64,000 nt of DNA from Rhodanobacteraceae bacterium (GCA_030167125.1 CP126531.1:1116001-1180000); one strand, 5' to 3'; positions 19,136 to 28,030 are shown, counted from the stretch's first letter. Program-made: numbers and translations. Notes: generated by a model not told the origin, from the sequence alone.

Positions 19136-21424
19136 ATGATGAGCGACGAACGCAAACCCAAGATCGAGCCGTATAAAGGCCCAGCGGGCGGCTGGGGCTC
19201 GGCCAAATCGGTCGTCGAAATCCTCAAGCGCGAGCAGGTTCCGATTCCTTCGACGGTGCGGGAACTGTGGCGGCAGAACAAGCCGCGCGGGTTCACCTGC
19301 GTGTCGTGCGCGTGGCCGCAGCCGGAGAAGCCGGCGAAGTTCGAGTTCTGCGAGAACGGCGCCAAGGCTAGCGCGTGGGAGCTGACTTCGCTGCGCACCA
19401 CACCGGGGTTCTTCGCGCAGCACACCTGCACTGAACTGCTGCGCTGGAGCGACCACGACCTCGAACAGCAGGGCCGGCTGACGCATCCGATGCGCTACGA
19501 CCGCGCGACGGACAAGTACGTGGCGTGCGAGTGGGACGAAGCGTTCCGCGCGATCGGCGCTGAACTGAAACAGCTCGATCCGAAATCCGTGGTGTTCTAC
19601 GCCTCGGGGCGTGCATCGCTGGAAACGAGTTACCTCTACGCGCTGTTCGCGCGGCTGTACGGCAACAACAACCTGCCGGACAGTTCCAACATGTGCCACG
19701 AAGCGACCGGCGTCGCGTTGCGCAAGAGCGTCGGTTCCGCGGTTGGCACGGTGGTGCTGGACGATTTCGCGAGGACCGATTGCATTCTGTTCTTCGGTCA
19801 GAACGCCGGCGTCAACAGCCCGCGCATGCTGCACGATTTGCAGAGGGCGGCCAAGCGCGGCGTGCCGATCATTGTGTTCAATCCGCTGCGCGAGCGCGGT
19901 CTTGAGCGCTTCACCAATCCGCAAAGCCCCGTCGAGATGCTGACGGGCAAGGAAACGCCGCTGGCGACGCAATACCACCAGGTGAAGGCCGGCGGCGACA
20001 TCGCGGCGATCACCGGGTTGTGCAAGGCGTTGTTGGCTTTGGATGACGAGGCATACGCGCAGGGTAGCGAAGCCTTTATCGATCAAATGTTTATCGCGCA
20101 ACATTGCCACGGATTCGATGAGTTCGCGGCGTTCGTGCGCGCGCAATCCTGGGTAGACATCGAGGCCGCATCGGGCCTCACGCGCGACGCAATCGAGGAT
20201 GCGGCGAAGGTTTACGCGCAAGCCAGCGCCGTGATCGGCGTTTATGGCATGGGCCTGACCCAGCACGTGCTGGGTGAATACAACATCCACATGGTGGCCA
20301 ACCTGTTGCTGATGCGCGGCAACATCGGCAAACCGGGCGCGGGCCTGTGCCCGGTGCGCGGACATTCCAACGTGCAGGGCCAGCGCACGGTCGGCATCGC
20401 CGACGATCCGGCATTGGTTCCGTTGGACCGATTGGCGCAACAATACGGGTTCGAACCGCCGCGCGAAAAAGGCTTGAACACCGTCGAATGTTGCGAAGGC
20501 GTGCTCAACGGAAGCGTGCACGGCTTCATCGGCCTCGGCGGAAATTTCCTGCGCGCGATTCCGGAACAGGAACGCGTCAACGCCGCATGGAGCAAGTTGC
20601 GGCTGACGGTGCAGATCGCGACCAAGCTCAATCGATCGCACCTCGTCAACGGCGAAGTGGCGTACCTGTTGCCGTGCCTCGGCCGCATCGAGAAAGTGGT
20701 CGAGAACGGCAAGCAACAGGTGCTCTCGACCGAGGATTCCACCAGTTGCATCCATGCCTCGGTGGGCAAAGCCGCGCCGGCGAGTCCCGACCTGAAATCC
20801 GAAACGCGGATCGTGGTGGAGCTTGCCAAGGCGACGCTGCCGCCGAACCCGAAGGTGCCGTGGGACACGTGGATCGATGATTTCGCGACGATTCGCGACG
20901 CTATCGAGCAGACTTATCCGGAGCAGTTCCGCGATTTCAACAAACGCATGTGGCAGCCGGGCGGCTTCCATCGTCCGAATCCGGCGCGCGAACGCGTGTG
21001 GAAGACCGACACCGGCAAGGCCAACTTCATCGTGCCGCCGTCACTGGTCGCGACCGGGTTCGACGACGCGCCGAATCGATTCCGGTTAATGACGATGCGC
21101 TCCAACGATCAGTTCAACACCACGGTGTACGGCTACGACGACCGCTTCCGCGGCATTGACGGAACGCGCGAGGTCGTGCTGATGAACAAGGACGACATCG
21201 CGCGGCTCGGTTTGCGCGACGGACAGACCGTGAAGCTGGTGTCGGATGCGGGCGACGGCGTCGACCGCGAAGTCGGCGGCCTGCGCGTGGTCGCGTTCGA
21301 CATTCCGGCGGGTTGCGTCGGCGGCTACTACCCGGAATGCAATCCGCTGATCCCGCTGTCGCACTACGCGAAGTTCAGCAAGACGCCGGCAGCGAAATCG
21401 GTTCCCGTCAGGATCATCGCGTGA
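19136..21424 (+). CDS. FdhF/YdeP family molybdopterin oxidoreductase
   Basis: A molybdopterin-guanine-dinucleotide enzyme of the YdeP branch, related to formate dehydrogenase H. The roughly 762-residue product shows GFTCVSCAWPQP near residue 58, VVFYASGRASLETSYLYALF, NNLPDSSNMCHEATG, the MGD-binding GVYGMGLTQHVLGEYN, VRGHSNVQGQRTVGI, and a C-terminal cap (MRSNDQFNTTVYGYDDRFRG). In YdeP of E. coli the family is linked to acid resistance; the reaction is not known. It starts at a double ATG after GGCGG, 47 bases past the tRNA. Accessory fdhD or mob genes are not nearby. Confidence 0.9.
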   Translation: MMSDERKPKIEPYKGPAGGWGSAKSVVEILKREQVPIPSTVRELWRQNKPRGFTCVSCAWPQPEKPAKFEFCENGAKASAWELTSLRTTPGFFAQHTCTELLRWSDHDLEQQGRLTHPMRYDRATDKYVACEWDEAFRAIGAELKQLDPKSVVFYASGRASLETSYLYALFARLYGNNNLPDSSNMCHEATGVALRKSVGSAVGTVVLDDFARTDCILFFGQNAGVNSPRMLHDLQRAAKRGVPIIVFNPLRERGLERFTNPQSPVEMLTGKETPLATQYHQVKAGGDIAAITGLCKALLALDDEAYAQGSEAFIDQMFIAQHCHGFDEFAAFVRAQSWVDIEAASGLTRDAIEDAAKVYAQASAVIGVYGMGLTQHVLGEYNIHMVANLLLMRGNIGKPGAGLCPVRGHSNVQGQRTVGIADDPALVPLDRLAQQYGFEPPREKGLNTVECCEGVLNGSVHGFIGLGGNFLRAIPEQERVNAAWSKLRLTVQIATKLNRSHLVNGEVAYLLPCLGRIEKVVENGKQQVLSTEDSTSCIHASVGKAAPASPDLKSETRIVVELAKATLPPNPKVPWDTWIDDFATIRDAIEQTYPEQFRDFNKRMWQPGGFHRPNPARERVWKTDTGKANFIVPPSLVATGFDDAPNRFRLMTMRSNDQFNTTVYGYDDRFRGIDGTREVVLMNKDDIARLGLRDGQTVKLVSDAGDGVDREVGGLRVVAFDIPAGCVGGYYPECNPLIPLSHYAKFSKTPAAKSVPVRIIA

Positions 21425-21427
21425 CGA

Positions 21428-21546
21428 TTGCCTCCCCCTTCCGCAAGGAAGGGGGAATGAGGGGGATGGCTTTTGCGTTTTGGACATCCCCCCGATGCGC
21501 CTGCTTCGCAGCCGCCTCGACCCCCTTCGTTCCGAAGGGGGTGCCA
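21428..21546. repeat. G-rich inverted-repeat element between convergent YdeP-like gene and azoR
   Basis: CCCCCTTCCGCAAGGAAGGG and CCCCCTTCGTTCCGAAGGGG form two hairpins around a core with GAGGGGGATG and CATCCCCCC. It belongs to the same family as the elements at 14171, 24440, 25428, 33440 and 47047. Lying between two convergent stops, it could end both transcripts. Confidence 0.7.
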
Positions 21547-21549
21547 ACA

Positions 21550-22143
21550 TCACGCCGCCACACGCAACTCGCCTTCGATCTGGGCGTGTGCTTGGCGCAA
21601 TGCGGTTTCGCGCTGTTCGACACCAAGGTTCAACCCCTCGGCGCGCACGAATTCGACATCGTGGATGCCGATGAAGCCGAACACGTGCTTCAAATAGGTT
21701 TCCTGGAAATCGACGGACGCGGCCGGGCCCTGACTGTAGATGCCGCCGCGCGACGACGCGATGATCACGCGCTTGTCGCCGGCCAGGCCTTCCGGGCCGT
21801 TCTCGGTGTAACGGAACGTCTTGCCCGCGGTCAGCACACGATCGATCCATGCCTTGAGCTGCGTCGGGATCGTGAAGTTGTACATGGGCGCGCCGATCAC
21901 AACGATGTCGGCGGCCAGGAATTCATCAAGGATTTCGCCATTGCGCGCGACACACGGATGGCCTTCGGCGAGCACGGGCGTGAAATGCGGCAGGCTTTGC
22001 GCGGCAAGATCTCGGCGGATGACTTCGATGCCCGGTTGATCGGCGTGATGTTCGGCGCGCAGGCGCGCGACGATCGCGGCGGTCAGGCTGCGCGAAGCGG
22101 AGTTTTCACCAAGGACGCTCGAATCGATGTGCAGGAGTTTCAT
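21550..22143 (-). CDS. azoR: FMN-dependent NADH-azoreductase
   Basis: A flavodoxin-fold quinone/azo reductase. The 197-residue product begins MKLLHIDSSVLGENSASR (FMN phosphate site), then has VVIGAPMYNFTIPTQLKAWID, the AzoR signature, and KRVIIASSRGGIYS. It probably reduces quinones in vivo, with azo dyes as incidental substrates. An ATG 12 bases earlier is possible; the chosen one matches the family N terminus. It is divergent from a LysR-type gene across 98 bp, the classic arrangement for a LysR target. Confidence 0.93.
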   Translation of the reverse strand: MKLLHIDSSVLGENSASRSLTAAIVARLRAEHHADQPGIEVIRRDLAAQSLPHFTPVLAEGHPCVARNGEILDEFLAADIVVIGAPMYNFTIPTQLKAWIDRVLTAGKTFRYTENGPEGLAGDKRVIIASSRGGIYSQGPAASVDFQETYLKHVFGFIGIHDVEFVRAEGLNLGVEQRETALRQAHAQIEGELRVAA

Positions 22144-22241
22144 GGGCTTCTCCATGGGAACCGCGTGAGGCGGTGACCTGCAAACGATAGGCCCGGTGTG
22201 CTGCTTCGATAAGATGGCGCCATTCGAACGGAGTGTTCATC

Positions 22242-23210
22242 ATGGCGAACGCCGTGTCCGCCCTCGCGGGGGCGCTGCCCGATCTCAATGATCTGTACTT
22301 CTTTGCCGCGGTGGTTGAACACAGCGGCTTTTCCGCCGCGAGCCGCGCGCTCAACGTACCCAAGTCGCGCCTGAGCAAGCGCGTATCGCAATTGGAAGAA
22401 AGTCTCGGCGTGCGCCTGCTGCAGCGGACCACGCGCAAGTTCGTGGTCACCGAAGCGGGTGAACGTTTCTACCGTCATTGCCAGGCGATGCTGGCCGAGG
22501 CGCGCGCCGCCACCGAAGACGTGGCGACGTTGAACGACGAACCGCGCGGGGTGGTGCGCATGAGCTGCCCGGTGTCGCTGGCGCAGACCGTGCTGGCGTT
22601 CGTGCTTCCGGAATTCCTCGCACGGTATCCCAAGGTACAGGTGCGGCTGATCTCGAACGACCGGCGCGTGGATCTGATCGGCGAGGGCATCGACATCGCG
22701 ATCCGCGTGCGCACCAAGCTGGACGCCGACGCGACGTTCGTGCTGCGCACGTTCGGCCAGTCGAACGTATTGCCCGTTGCGAGCCCTGCCTTGCTGGAAA
22801 CGCATGGGCGCCCCGCACGTCCCGAGGATCTGTCCACGCTGCCGGCGCTGTCCACGCTGGAGCGCGACGGGCCACAGGAATGGGAATTGACCGGACCGGG
22901 CGGTCAGCAGGTGCGGATCGCGATCCAGCCACGGCTGGTGTGCGGTGATTTCCAGGTGATGCTCGAAGCCGCACGCAAGGGCATCGGCGTGGCGTTGCTG
23001 CCCGAGTTCGTATGTGCGCCGGCGGTCACGCGCGGTGAACTGGAAGTGCTGCTGCCGGACTGGAGCGTGCCCGAAGGCATCATGCACTTCGTCTATCCGA
23101 GCCGGCGCGGCATGTTGCCGGCGGTGCGCGCGCTGGTGGATTTCCTCGCCGAACGTTTGCCGGACGCGACGCAGCGCAAGCACGAGGAGTGCAGGCGGCG
23201 CGCGCTTTGA
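22242..23210 (+). CDS. LysR-family transcriptional regulator
   Basis: A 322-residue regulator with an N-terminal winged helix (LNDLYFFAAVVEHSGFSAAS, then VPKSRLSKRVSQLEESLGVR) and a C-terminal two-lobed effector domain (VRMSCPVSLAQTVLAFVLPEF and KGIGVALLPEF). The ATG was chosen because GGAG is nine bases upstream; the upstream GTG lies too close to it. Divergence from azoR suggests it controls that gene, probably in response to quinone or electrophile stress, as in related pairs. The effector cannot be seen from sequence. Confidence 0.9.
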   Translation: MANAVSALAGALPDLNDLYFFAAVVEHSGFSAASRALNVPKSRLSKRVSQLEESLGVRLLQRTTRKFVVTEAGERFYRHCQAMLAEARAATEDVATLNDEPRGVVRMSCPVSLAQTVLAFVLPEFLARYPKVQVRLISNDRRVDLIGEGIDIAIRVRTKLDADATFVLRTFGQSNVLPVASPALLETHGRPARPEDLSTLPALSTLERDGPQEWELTGPGGQQVRIAIQPRLVCGDFQVMLEAARKGIGVALLPEFVCAPAVTRGELEVLLPDWSVPEGIMHFVYPSRRGMLPAVRALVDFLAERLPDATQRKHEECRRRAL

Positions 23211-23268
23211 GTATGCGCACGCGTGCTAACATCGCTCGACTTTAAGCCGTCCAAACGGAACGACGTGC

Positions 23269-24414
23269 ATGCAAATTGAAACCAAGCTTCCCAAGGTCGG
23301 CACCACCATCTTCACGGTGATGAGCCAGCTCGCGCTCGAGCACAAGGCGGTGAACCTGGGGCAGGGCTTTCCGGATTTCGAAACGCCGCGGAAGTTGCGC
23401 GATGCGCTGACCCGCGCGATGGACGAAGGCCGCAACCAGTACGCGCCGATGAGCGGCATCCCGAAGCTGCGCGAGCAGATCGCGTTGCAGGTGGACCGCC
23501 TGTACGGCCGCCGCATCAGCCCCGACACAGAGGCGACGGTGACTTCGGGCGCGACCGAGGCGATCTTCGCCGCGATCGCGTGCGCGGTGCACGCGGGCGA
23601 TGAGGTGATCGTGCTCGACCCCTGCTACGACTGCTACGAACCCGCGATCGCTCTGGCCGGCGGCAAGACCGTGCACGTGCCGTTGCGCTTGCCGGATTTT
23701 TCGGTGGATTGGCAGCGCGTGCGCGACGAGATCACGCCGAAGACGCGGATGATCATGGTCAACAGCCCGCACAATCCGTCGGGTGCGGTATTCGCTGAAT
23801 CCGACCTCGACGCGCTTTCCGAAATCGCCGCGCAGCACGGCTTGCTGGTGATTTCCGACGAGGTGTACGAGCACATCATCTACGACGGTCGCACGCATTA
23901 CAGCGTGTCGCGCCGGCCGGACCTGGCCGAGCGCAGCTTCGTGGTTTCCTCGTTCGGCAAGACCTGGCATTGCACCGGCTGGAAGGTTGGTTACTGCGTC
24001 GCGCCGAAGCTGCTGACCGCCGAGTTCCGCAAGGTGCATCAGTACCTGACGTTCTGCACGTTCCACCCGGCGCAGTGCGCGTTCGCGGAAGTGATGGAGA
24101 ACGATCCGCAACACGCGCGGGAACTGGCTGCGTTCTACCAGGCCAAGCGCGACCGCTTCCGCGAATTGCTGGCGGGTTCGCGCTTCAAGTTGCCTGCGGT
24201 GCAGGGCGGCTATTTCCAGTTGGCGGATTATTCCGCGATCCGCGACACCGACGACCTGAATTTCTGCGAATGGATGGTTCGCGAGGGCGGTGTCGCGGCG
24301 ATTCCCGTGTCGGCATTCTATGAAACTGCACCGGATGCGAAGCTGGTGCGCTTCTGTTTTGCGAAAAGCGACGAGACGCTGGTGGCAGCTACGGAGCGGC
24401 TATGCAAAATCTGA
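23269..24414 (+). CDS. Methionine aminotransferase (YbdL-like, class I/II PLP enzyme)
   Basis: A PLP aminotransferase of 381 residues. The N-terminal VNLGQGFPDFETP and NQYAPMSGIPKLREQIA, the PLP Lys (K231 in SSFGKTWHCTGWKVG) and the C-terminal FCFAKSDETL match YbdL and glutamine transaminase K, which use Met or Gln as amino donor to 2-oxo acids. The next gene is an omega-amidase, the usual partner that hydrolyses the 2-oxoglutaramate formed. Together they point to the last step of methionine salvage or 2-oxo-acid repair. Confidence 0.87.
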   Translation: MQIETKLPKVGTTIFTVMSQLALEHKAVNLGQGFPDFETPRKLRDALTRAMDEGRNQYAPMSGIPKLREQIALQVDRLYGRRISPDTEATVTSGATEAIFAAIACAVHAGDEVIVLDPCYDCYEPAIALAGGKTVHVPLRLPDFSVDWQRVRDEITPKTRMIMVNSPHNPSGAVFAESDLDALSEIAAQHGLLVISDEVYEHIIYDGRTHYSVSRRPDLAERSFVVSSFGKTWHCTGWKVGYCVAPKLLTAEFRKVHQYLTFCTFHPAQCAFAEVMENDPQHARELAAFYQAKRDRFRELLAGSRFKLPAVQGGYFQLADYSAIRDTDDLNFCEWMVREGGVAAIPVSAFYETAPDAKLVRFCFAKSDETLVAATERLCKI

Positions 24415-24439
24415 AACGCGCTGAGGGTTACGGTAGAAA

Positions 24440-24592
24440 AAGCCCTCTCCCCCATGCTCTTGAATGGGGGAGAGGGTTGGGTAAGGGGGTGTGGGGTTGG
24501 CGCAATGCTCACTCGCCAAGGTGTAATGCAAATCCATCCCCCTCACCCCAGCCCTCTCCCCCAAACGATGAAGCTGTTTGGGGGAGAGGGAA
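24440..24592. repeat. Pair of GGGGGAGAGGG palindromes between aminotransferase and omega-amidase
   Basis: Two perfect hairpins, at 24443-24476 (13-bp arms ending CCCTCTCCCCCAT/ATGGGGGAGAGGG) and 24552-24590 (15-bp arms, CCCTCTCCCCCAAAC), are joined by a GGGTAAGGGGGTG core. The last arm, GGGGGAGAGGG, ends two bases before the omega-amidase ATG and forms its Shine-Dalgarno. Confidence 0.8.
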
Positions 24593-25405
24593 ATGAGCGT
24601 GCAGTCGCTCAGGGTTTCGCTCATCCAGGGCGCGACGCGCTGGCACGATCCGGCGGGCAATCGCGACTACTACGGCGCGTTGATAGCGCCGCTGGCGGGG
24701 CGCACCGATCTCGTGGTGCTGCCCGAGACCTTCACCAGCGGGTTCTCCAACGAAGCGATCCACAACGCCGAAACCATGGACGGCCCGACCGTCGACTGGT
24801 TGCTCGAACGTGCGCGCGAGCTCAATGCGGCGATCACGTGCAGCGTGCAGTTGCGGGTGGGTGAGGGTGCTGTTTCTGACAGGGTTTTTAATCGCCTGCT
24901 GTTCGTGACGCCCAATGGCGAAGTGCGGCATTACGACAAGCGCCACCTGTTCCGTTATGCCGACGAGCACAAGCGCTATGCCGCGGGCCGCGAACGGCTG
25001 ATCGTCGAATGGCAAGGCTGGAAGATCTGCCCGCTGGTCTGCTACGACTTGCGCTTTCCGGTGTTCTCGCGCAATCGCCACGATGCGCAACGCGGATTCG
25101 ACTACGACCTCGTGCTGTTCGTCGCGAACTGGCCGTCCGCGCGTGCGCATGCGTGGCGCACGCTGCTGCGCGCGCGCGCCATCGAAAACCTGAGCTATTG
25201 CGTCGGCGTAAACCGCGTGGGCATCGACGGCAACCAATTGCCTTATTCGGGCGACAGCGCCGTGCTGGATTATCTCGGCCAGGCGATGGCCGATCTGGGC
25301 GCGCAGGAACAGACGGTCACGGTTTCGCTGGATCACGCTGCGTTGCAGGAGTTCCGCGAGAAGTTTCCCGCGTGGATGGACGCGGACGCGTTCGAGCTGA
25401 GGTGA
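24593..25405 (+). CDS. Omega-amidase (YafV/Nit2-like nitrilase-family amidohydrolase)
   Basis: Hydrolyses 2-oxoglutaramate or 2-oxosuccinamate to the oxo acid and ammonia. The 270-residue product carries the nitrilase-superfamily triad Glu45 (LPETFTSGF), Lys116 (YDKRHLF) and Cys150 (PLVCYDLRFP), with FVANWPSARAHAWRTLLRAR nearby as in YafV. It works with the upstream methionine aminotransferase, pulling transamination forward. The ATG is set by the purine-rich 3' arm of the repeat just upstream; if that arm is paired in RNA, translation would be hindered. Confidence 0.9.
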   Translation: MSVQSLRVSLIQGATRWHDPAGNRDYYGALIAPLAGRTDLVVLPETFTSGFSNEAIHNAETMDGPTVDWLLERARELNAAITCSVQLRVGEGAVSDRVFNRLLFVTPNGEVRHYDKRHLFRYADEHKRYAAGRERLIVEWQGWKICPLVCYDLRFPVFSRNRHDAQRGFDYDLVLFVANWPSARAHAWRTLLRARAIENLSYCVGVNRVGIDGNQLPYSGDSAVLDYLGQAMADLGAQEQTVTVSLDHAALQEFREKFPAWMDADAFELR

Positions 25406-25427
25406 TGCTGCGCTCGGGAACGCGCGC

Positions 25428-25520
25428 ACATCCCCCGCCGCTGCGCGGCGACCTCCTTCGTTCCGAAGGGGGTGGGCTTGTCATCCTCCTTCGCTTGCGA
25501 AGGGGGGGCTGAGGGGGATG
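25428..25520. repeat. G-rich inverted-repeat element between omega-amidase and arsC-like gene
   Basis: Three hairpins lie in a row (GCCGCTGCGCGGC; CCTTCGTTCCGAAGG; CCTTCGCTTGCGAAGG), flanked by CATCCCCC and GGGGGATG. It belongs to the same family as the other G-rich elements and separates two convergent stops. Confidence 0.7.
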
Positions 25521-25530
25521 GCCCTCGGCG

Positions 25531-25890
25531 TTACAAAATCGCGAGGACGTTCTCGGGCGGCCGGCCGATCGCGGCCTTGCCGTTGGCGAACACGACCGGC
25601 CGTTCGATCAGGATCGGATGCTTCGCCATCGCCTCGATGAGTTGTTCGCGCGTGAGCGCGGGGTCATCGAGCGCGAGTTCGGTGTAAACAGGTTCACTCT
25701 TGCGCATCAGATCGCGCGCCTGCATGCCGAGCAATTTCAGTGCGTGCGCGATGTCCGCCGCGGAAGGCGGATTCTTCTGGTAATCGACGACCGCGGGTTC
25801 GATGCCGCGCGTCTGCAACAGTTCGAGCGTGCCGCGCGATTTGGAACAGCGCGGGTTGTGCCAGATCGTGACGGTATGGTTTGCAGGCAT
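25531..25890 (-). CDS. ArsC/Spx-family arsenate reductase-like protein
   Basis: A 119-residue thioredoxin-fold protein of the ArsC family. The catalytic Cys15 sits in HNPRCSKSRGTL, and the conserved Arg lies in ILIERPVVFANG. In plasmid ArsC the Cys makes an arsenate adduct resolved by glutaredoxin; many chromosomal homologues have unproven roles. No arsB or arsR is nearby, and it ends the scpA-scpB-rluB run 22 bases after rluB, so a housekeeping redox role is as likely as arsenic resistance. Confidence 0.88.
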   Translation of the reverse strand: MPANHTVTIWHNPRCSKSRGTLELLQTRGIEPAVVDYQKNPPSAADIAHALKLLGMQARDLMRKSEPVYTELALDDPALTREQLIEAMAKHPILIERPVVFANGKAAIGRPPENVLAIL

Positions 25891-25912
25891 GCGTGTTTCC
25901 TGGAACCAGCCG

Positions 25913-27211
25913 TCAACCCCGGCCCGGACCGTTGCCGCCCCGATGGCCGCCGCCGTCACGGCGCGGGCCGCGCGCGCGATTGCCGCCCGGACCGCCGCGG
26001 TTCTGTCCGCCGCGATTCTGGCCGCCCGGACCGCCGCGATTCGGACGGCCACCCGGAGCGCCACGGTTCTGCCCGCCGGGCCGCTTGTCGCCGGCGAACC
26101 AGGTTCGCACCGACGGCAGTTCCTGGCCGGGCGCGACGCCGCGGCCCTTGCGCCGCTTCTTGCGCGCCGGCTGATCGGGCCTCAGCACGTTGCCGTTGAC
26201 GTCGCCGCGTGGCGGCCCGCGCCGCCGCTTGCCGCGACCGGGAAAATCATCCGGACGCACGCGATCGAAGGCGGTGAGTTCGCGCGCTTCGTCGTGGCGC
26301 ACGCCCGTCCATGCATGCGGCGTCTGGCTGACGGGGCGCACTTCGGTCACGCCGCGCGCGACATGGCGTTGGTGCAACACTGGCTTCAGCGTCAGGGTGG
26401 GTTGCATCGGTCCCGTGCCGGAGAGCTCGCGCAGTCCCTTGATCGCGTCTTCGGCGAGGGCCTGGTTCTGGCCGGGGCGCAAGCCGCGCGGCAGCTCGAC
26501 GTTGCCGTAGCGGATGCGTTTCAGGCGGCTGACCAGCAGGCCCTGCGAATCCCACAGGCGGCGCACTTCGCGGTTGCGGCCTTCGTGCAGGACCACGCGG
26601 AACCAGCAATGGCTGCCGCCGCGGCTGACCACGTGGATCTCGTCGAAACGCGCGGGGCCGTCTTCCAGTTCCACGCCGGCTTTCAGTTTTTCCAGCATCT
26701 CGTCGGGTACTTCGCCGTGCACGCGGCACAGGTACTCGCGCTCGAGTTCGTGGCTGGGATGCATCAGCGCGTTCGCGAGTTCGCCGTCGGTGGTCAGCAG
26801 CAGCAGGCCGGTCGTATTGACGTCCAGACGTCCAACCGAAATCCAGCGCGAACCCTTCAGGGGCGGCAGGTTCTCGAACACGGTCGGGCGGCCTTCGGGG
26901 TCGTCGCGCGTGGTGAGTTCGCCCTCGGGCTTGTGGTACATCAGCACCTGCGCGTGCTCGTGCGGGTCGGTCGCGACCACGAATTGCTTGCCGTCGAGTT
27001 CCACGCGGTCGCCGGCGCGCACGCTCGATCCGGTTTCCGCCGCGCTGCCATTCACCTTGATCTCGCCACCCGCGATGCGTTGCTCCAGCATCCGGCGCGA
27101 ACCCAGGCCGGCGTTGGCGAGAACCTTGTGCAGGCGTTCCTCCAATGCGCCGCCGTGTTCGTGCGCAGCCGGCCGTTTCAGGGTCAGAAGGGAACGGGAG
27201 GTGGAACTCAT
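25913..27211 (-). CDS. rluB: 23S rRNA pseudouridine synthase RluB with long Gly/Arg-rich tail
   Basis: Makes pseudouridine 2605 in 23S rRNA. The 432-residue product has an N-terminal S4 domain (LHKVLANAGLGSRRMLEQRI), the catalytic Asp in GRLDVNTTGLLL (near residue 129) and NREVRRLWDSQGL. The last 120 or so residues are basic and low in complexity, ending in NRGG and GGQNRGG repeats, an RGG-like disordered RNA-binding tail far longer than in E. coli. Its ATG overlaps scpB by four bases. The frame is open far upstream, but only this ATG gives a normal N terminus. Confidence 0.94.
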   Translation of the reverse strand: MSSTSRSLLTLKRPAAHEHGGALEERLHKVLANAGLGSRRMLEQRIAGGEIKVNGSAAETGSSVRAGDRVELDGKQFVVATDPHEHAQVLMYHKPEGELTTRDDPEGRPTVFENLPPLKGSRWISVGRLDVNTTGLLLLTTDGELANALMHPSHELEREYLCRVHGEVPDEMLEKLKAGVELEDGPARFDEIHVVSRGGSHCWFRVVLHEGRNREVRRLWDSQGLLVSRLKRIRYGNVELPRGLRPGQNQALAEDAIKGLRELSGTGPMQPTLTLKPVLHQRHVARGVTEVRPVSQTPHAWTGVRHDEARELTAFDRVRPDDFPGRGKRRRGPPRGDVNGNVLRPDQPARKKRRKGRGVAPGQELPSVRTWFAGDKRPGGQNRGAPGGRPNRGGPGGQNRGGQNRGGPGGNRARGPRRDGGGHRGGNGPGRG

Positions 27212-27864
27212 ACAGCGTCCTCGGTGGTGCTCGGGTTTTCGTCGGACGGGATCACGTCCGCGGGTTCGGTGCCGGTTTGCGCGTCCATGTCCTGCGGGAT
27301 CGCGGAAGCATCGGGCGCGAGCGTGAGTTGCGGATCCGCGATTTCGCGGATTTCCGCCAGCGTCGGAAGCTGGTCCAGCGACTTCAAATTGAAGTAATCG
27401 AGGAACTGGCGGGTGGTGCCGAACAGCGCCGGCTTGCCGGGCACGTCGCGATAGCCGACCACGCGGATCCATTCGCGCTCTTCCAGCGTATGCATGATGC
27501 TGGTCGAGACGCCGACGCCGCGCACCTGTTCGATCTCGCCGCGCGTGATCGGCTGGCGGTAGGCGATCAGCGCCAGCGTTTCCAGCAGCGCGCGCGAATA
27601 CCTGGTCTGGCGTTCCGACCACAGCCGCGCGACCCAGGGATGCACCACTTCACGTACCTGGTAGCGGAAACCGGAGGCCACTTCGACTAGTTCGACGCCG
27701 CGGCCTTCGCAGGCGGCGGTGAGGTTTTCCAGCGCCCTGGCGATGGCCTCGTGGCCGACCCCGTCGGATTCCTGAAACAGCGCCGCGATCATGAGCAGCG
27801 TCAGCGGTTGCTGGGCCGCGAGCAGTGCGGCTTCGATGATGTTGTCGAGTTGTTCTTGTTCCAC
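27208..27864 (-). CDS. scpB: Segregation and condensation protein B
   Basis: ScpB binds ScpA and SMC in the condensin-like complex. The 218-residue product has two winged helices (IIEAALLAAQQPLTLLMIAALF and LETLALIAYRQPITRGEIEQVRG is the family hallmark, here split as ALIAYRQPITRGEIEQ and VRGVGVS), and a disordered acidic tail after residue 180. It ends in a four-base ATGA overlap with rluB, as is common in proteobacteria. It is separated from scpA by about 166 bp with an inverted repeat. Confidence 0.93.
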   Translation of the reverse strand: MEQEQLDNIIEAALLAAQQPLTLLMIAALFQESDGVGHEAIARALENLTAACEGRGVELVEVASGFRYQVREVVHPWVARLWSERQTRYSRALLETLALIAYRQPITRGEIEQVRGVGVSTSIMHTLEEREWIRVVGYRDVPGKPALFGTTRQFLDYFNLKSLDQLPTLAEIREIADPQLTLAPDASAIPQDMDAQTGTEPADVIPSDENPSTTEDAV

Positions 27865-27909
27865 TTAGCGCCTCGCTGTGCGCGTAGTTGTTCGTGAAAA
27901 GCGAAAGCA

Positions 27910-28003
27910 TTTATCCGCGAATGAACGCAAATGAACGCGAATAAAGCCGAGACGTTCTGCTTTGTTTCTTTCTATTTGCGTTCACTCGCGTTTAATTGCG
28001 GAC
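27910..28003. repeat. Inverted repeat of GAACGC motifs between scpA and scpB
   Basis: Two arms of about 33 bp face each other: one built around CCGCGAATGAACGCAAATGA and its partner around TTTGCGTTCACTCGCGTTTA. They are notably AT-richer than the surroundings. The same kind of sequence occurs as a dispersed intergenic repeat in other proteobacteria (from general knowledge). It lies inside what should be one operon, so it may modulate scpB expression or be a recent insertion. Confidence 0.7.
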
Positions 28004-28030
28004 TGATTTGCTTTTTGCCGATGGCAACAA

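Noticed and set aside
25428..25520. Classical Rho-independent terminators in the G-rich repeats
   Set aside because: The hairpins lack T-runs on either strand and recur as a repeat family, so they are listed as repeats rather than terminators.
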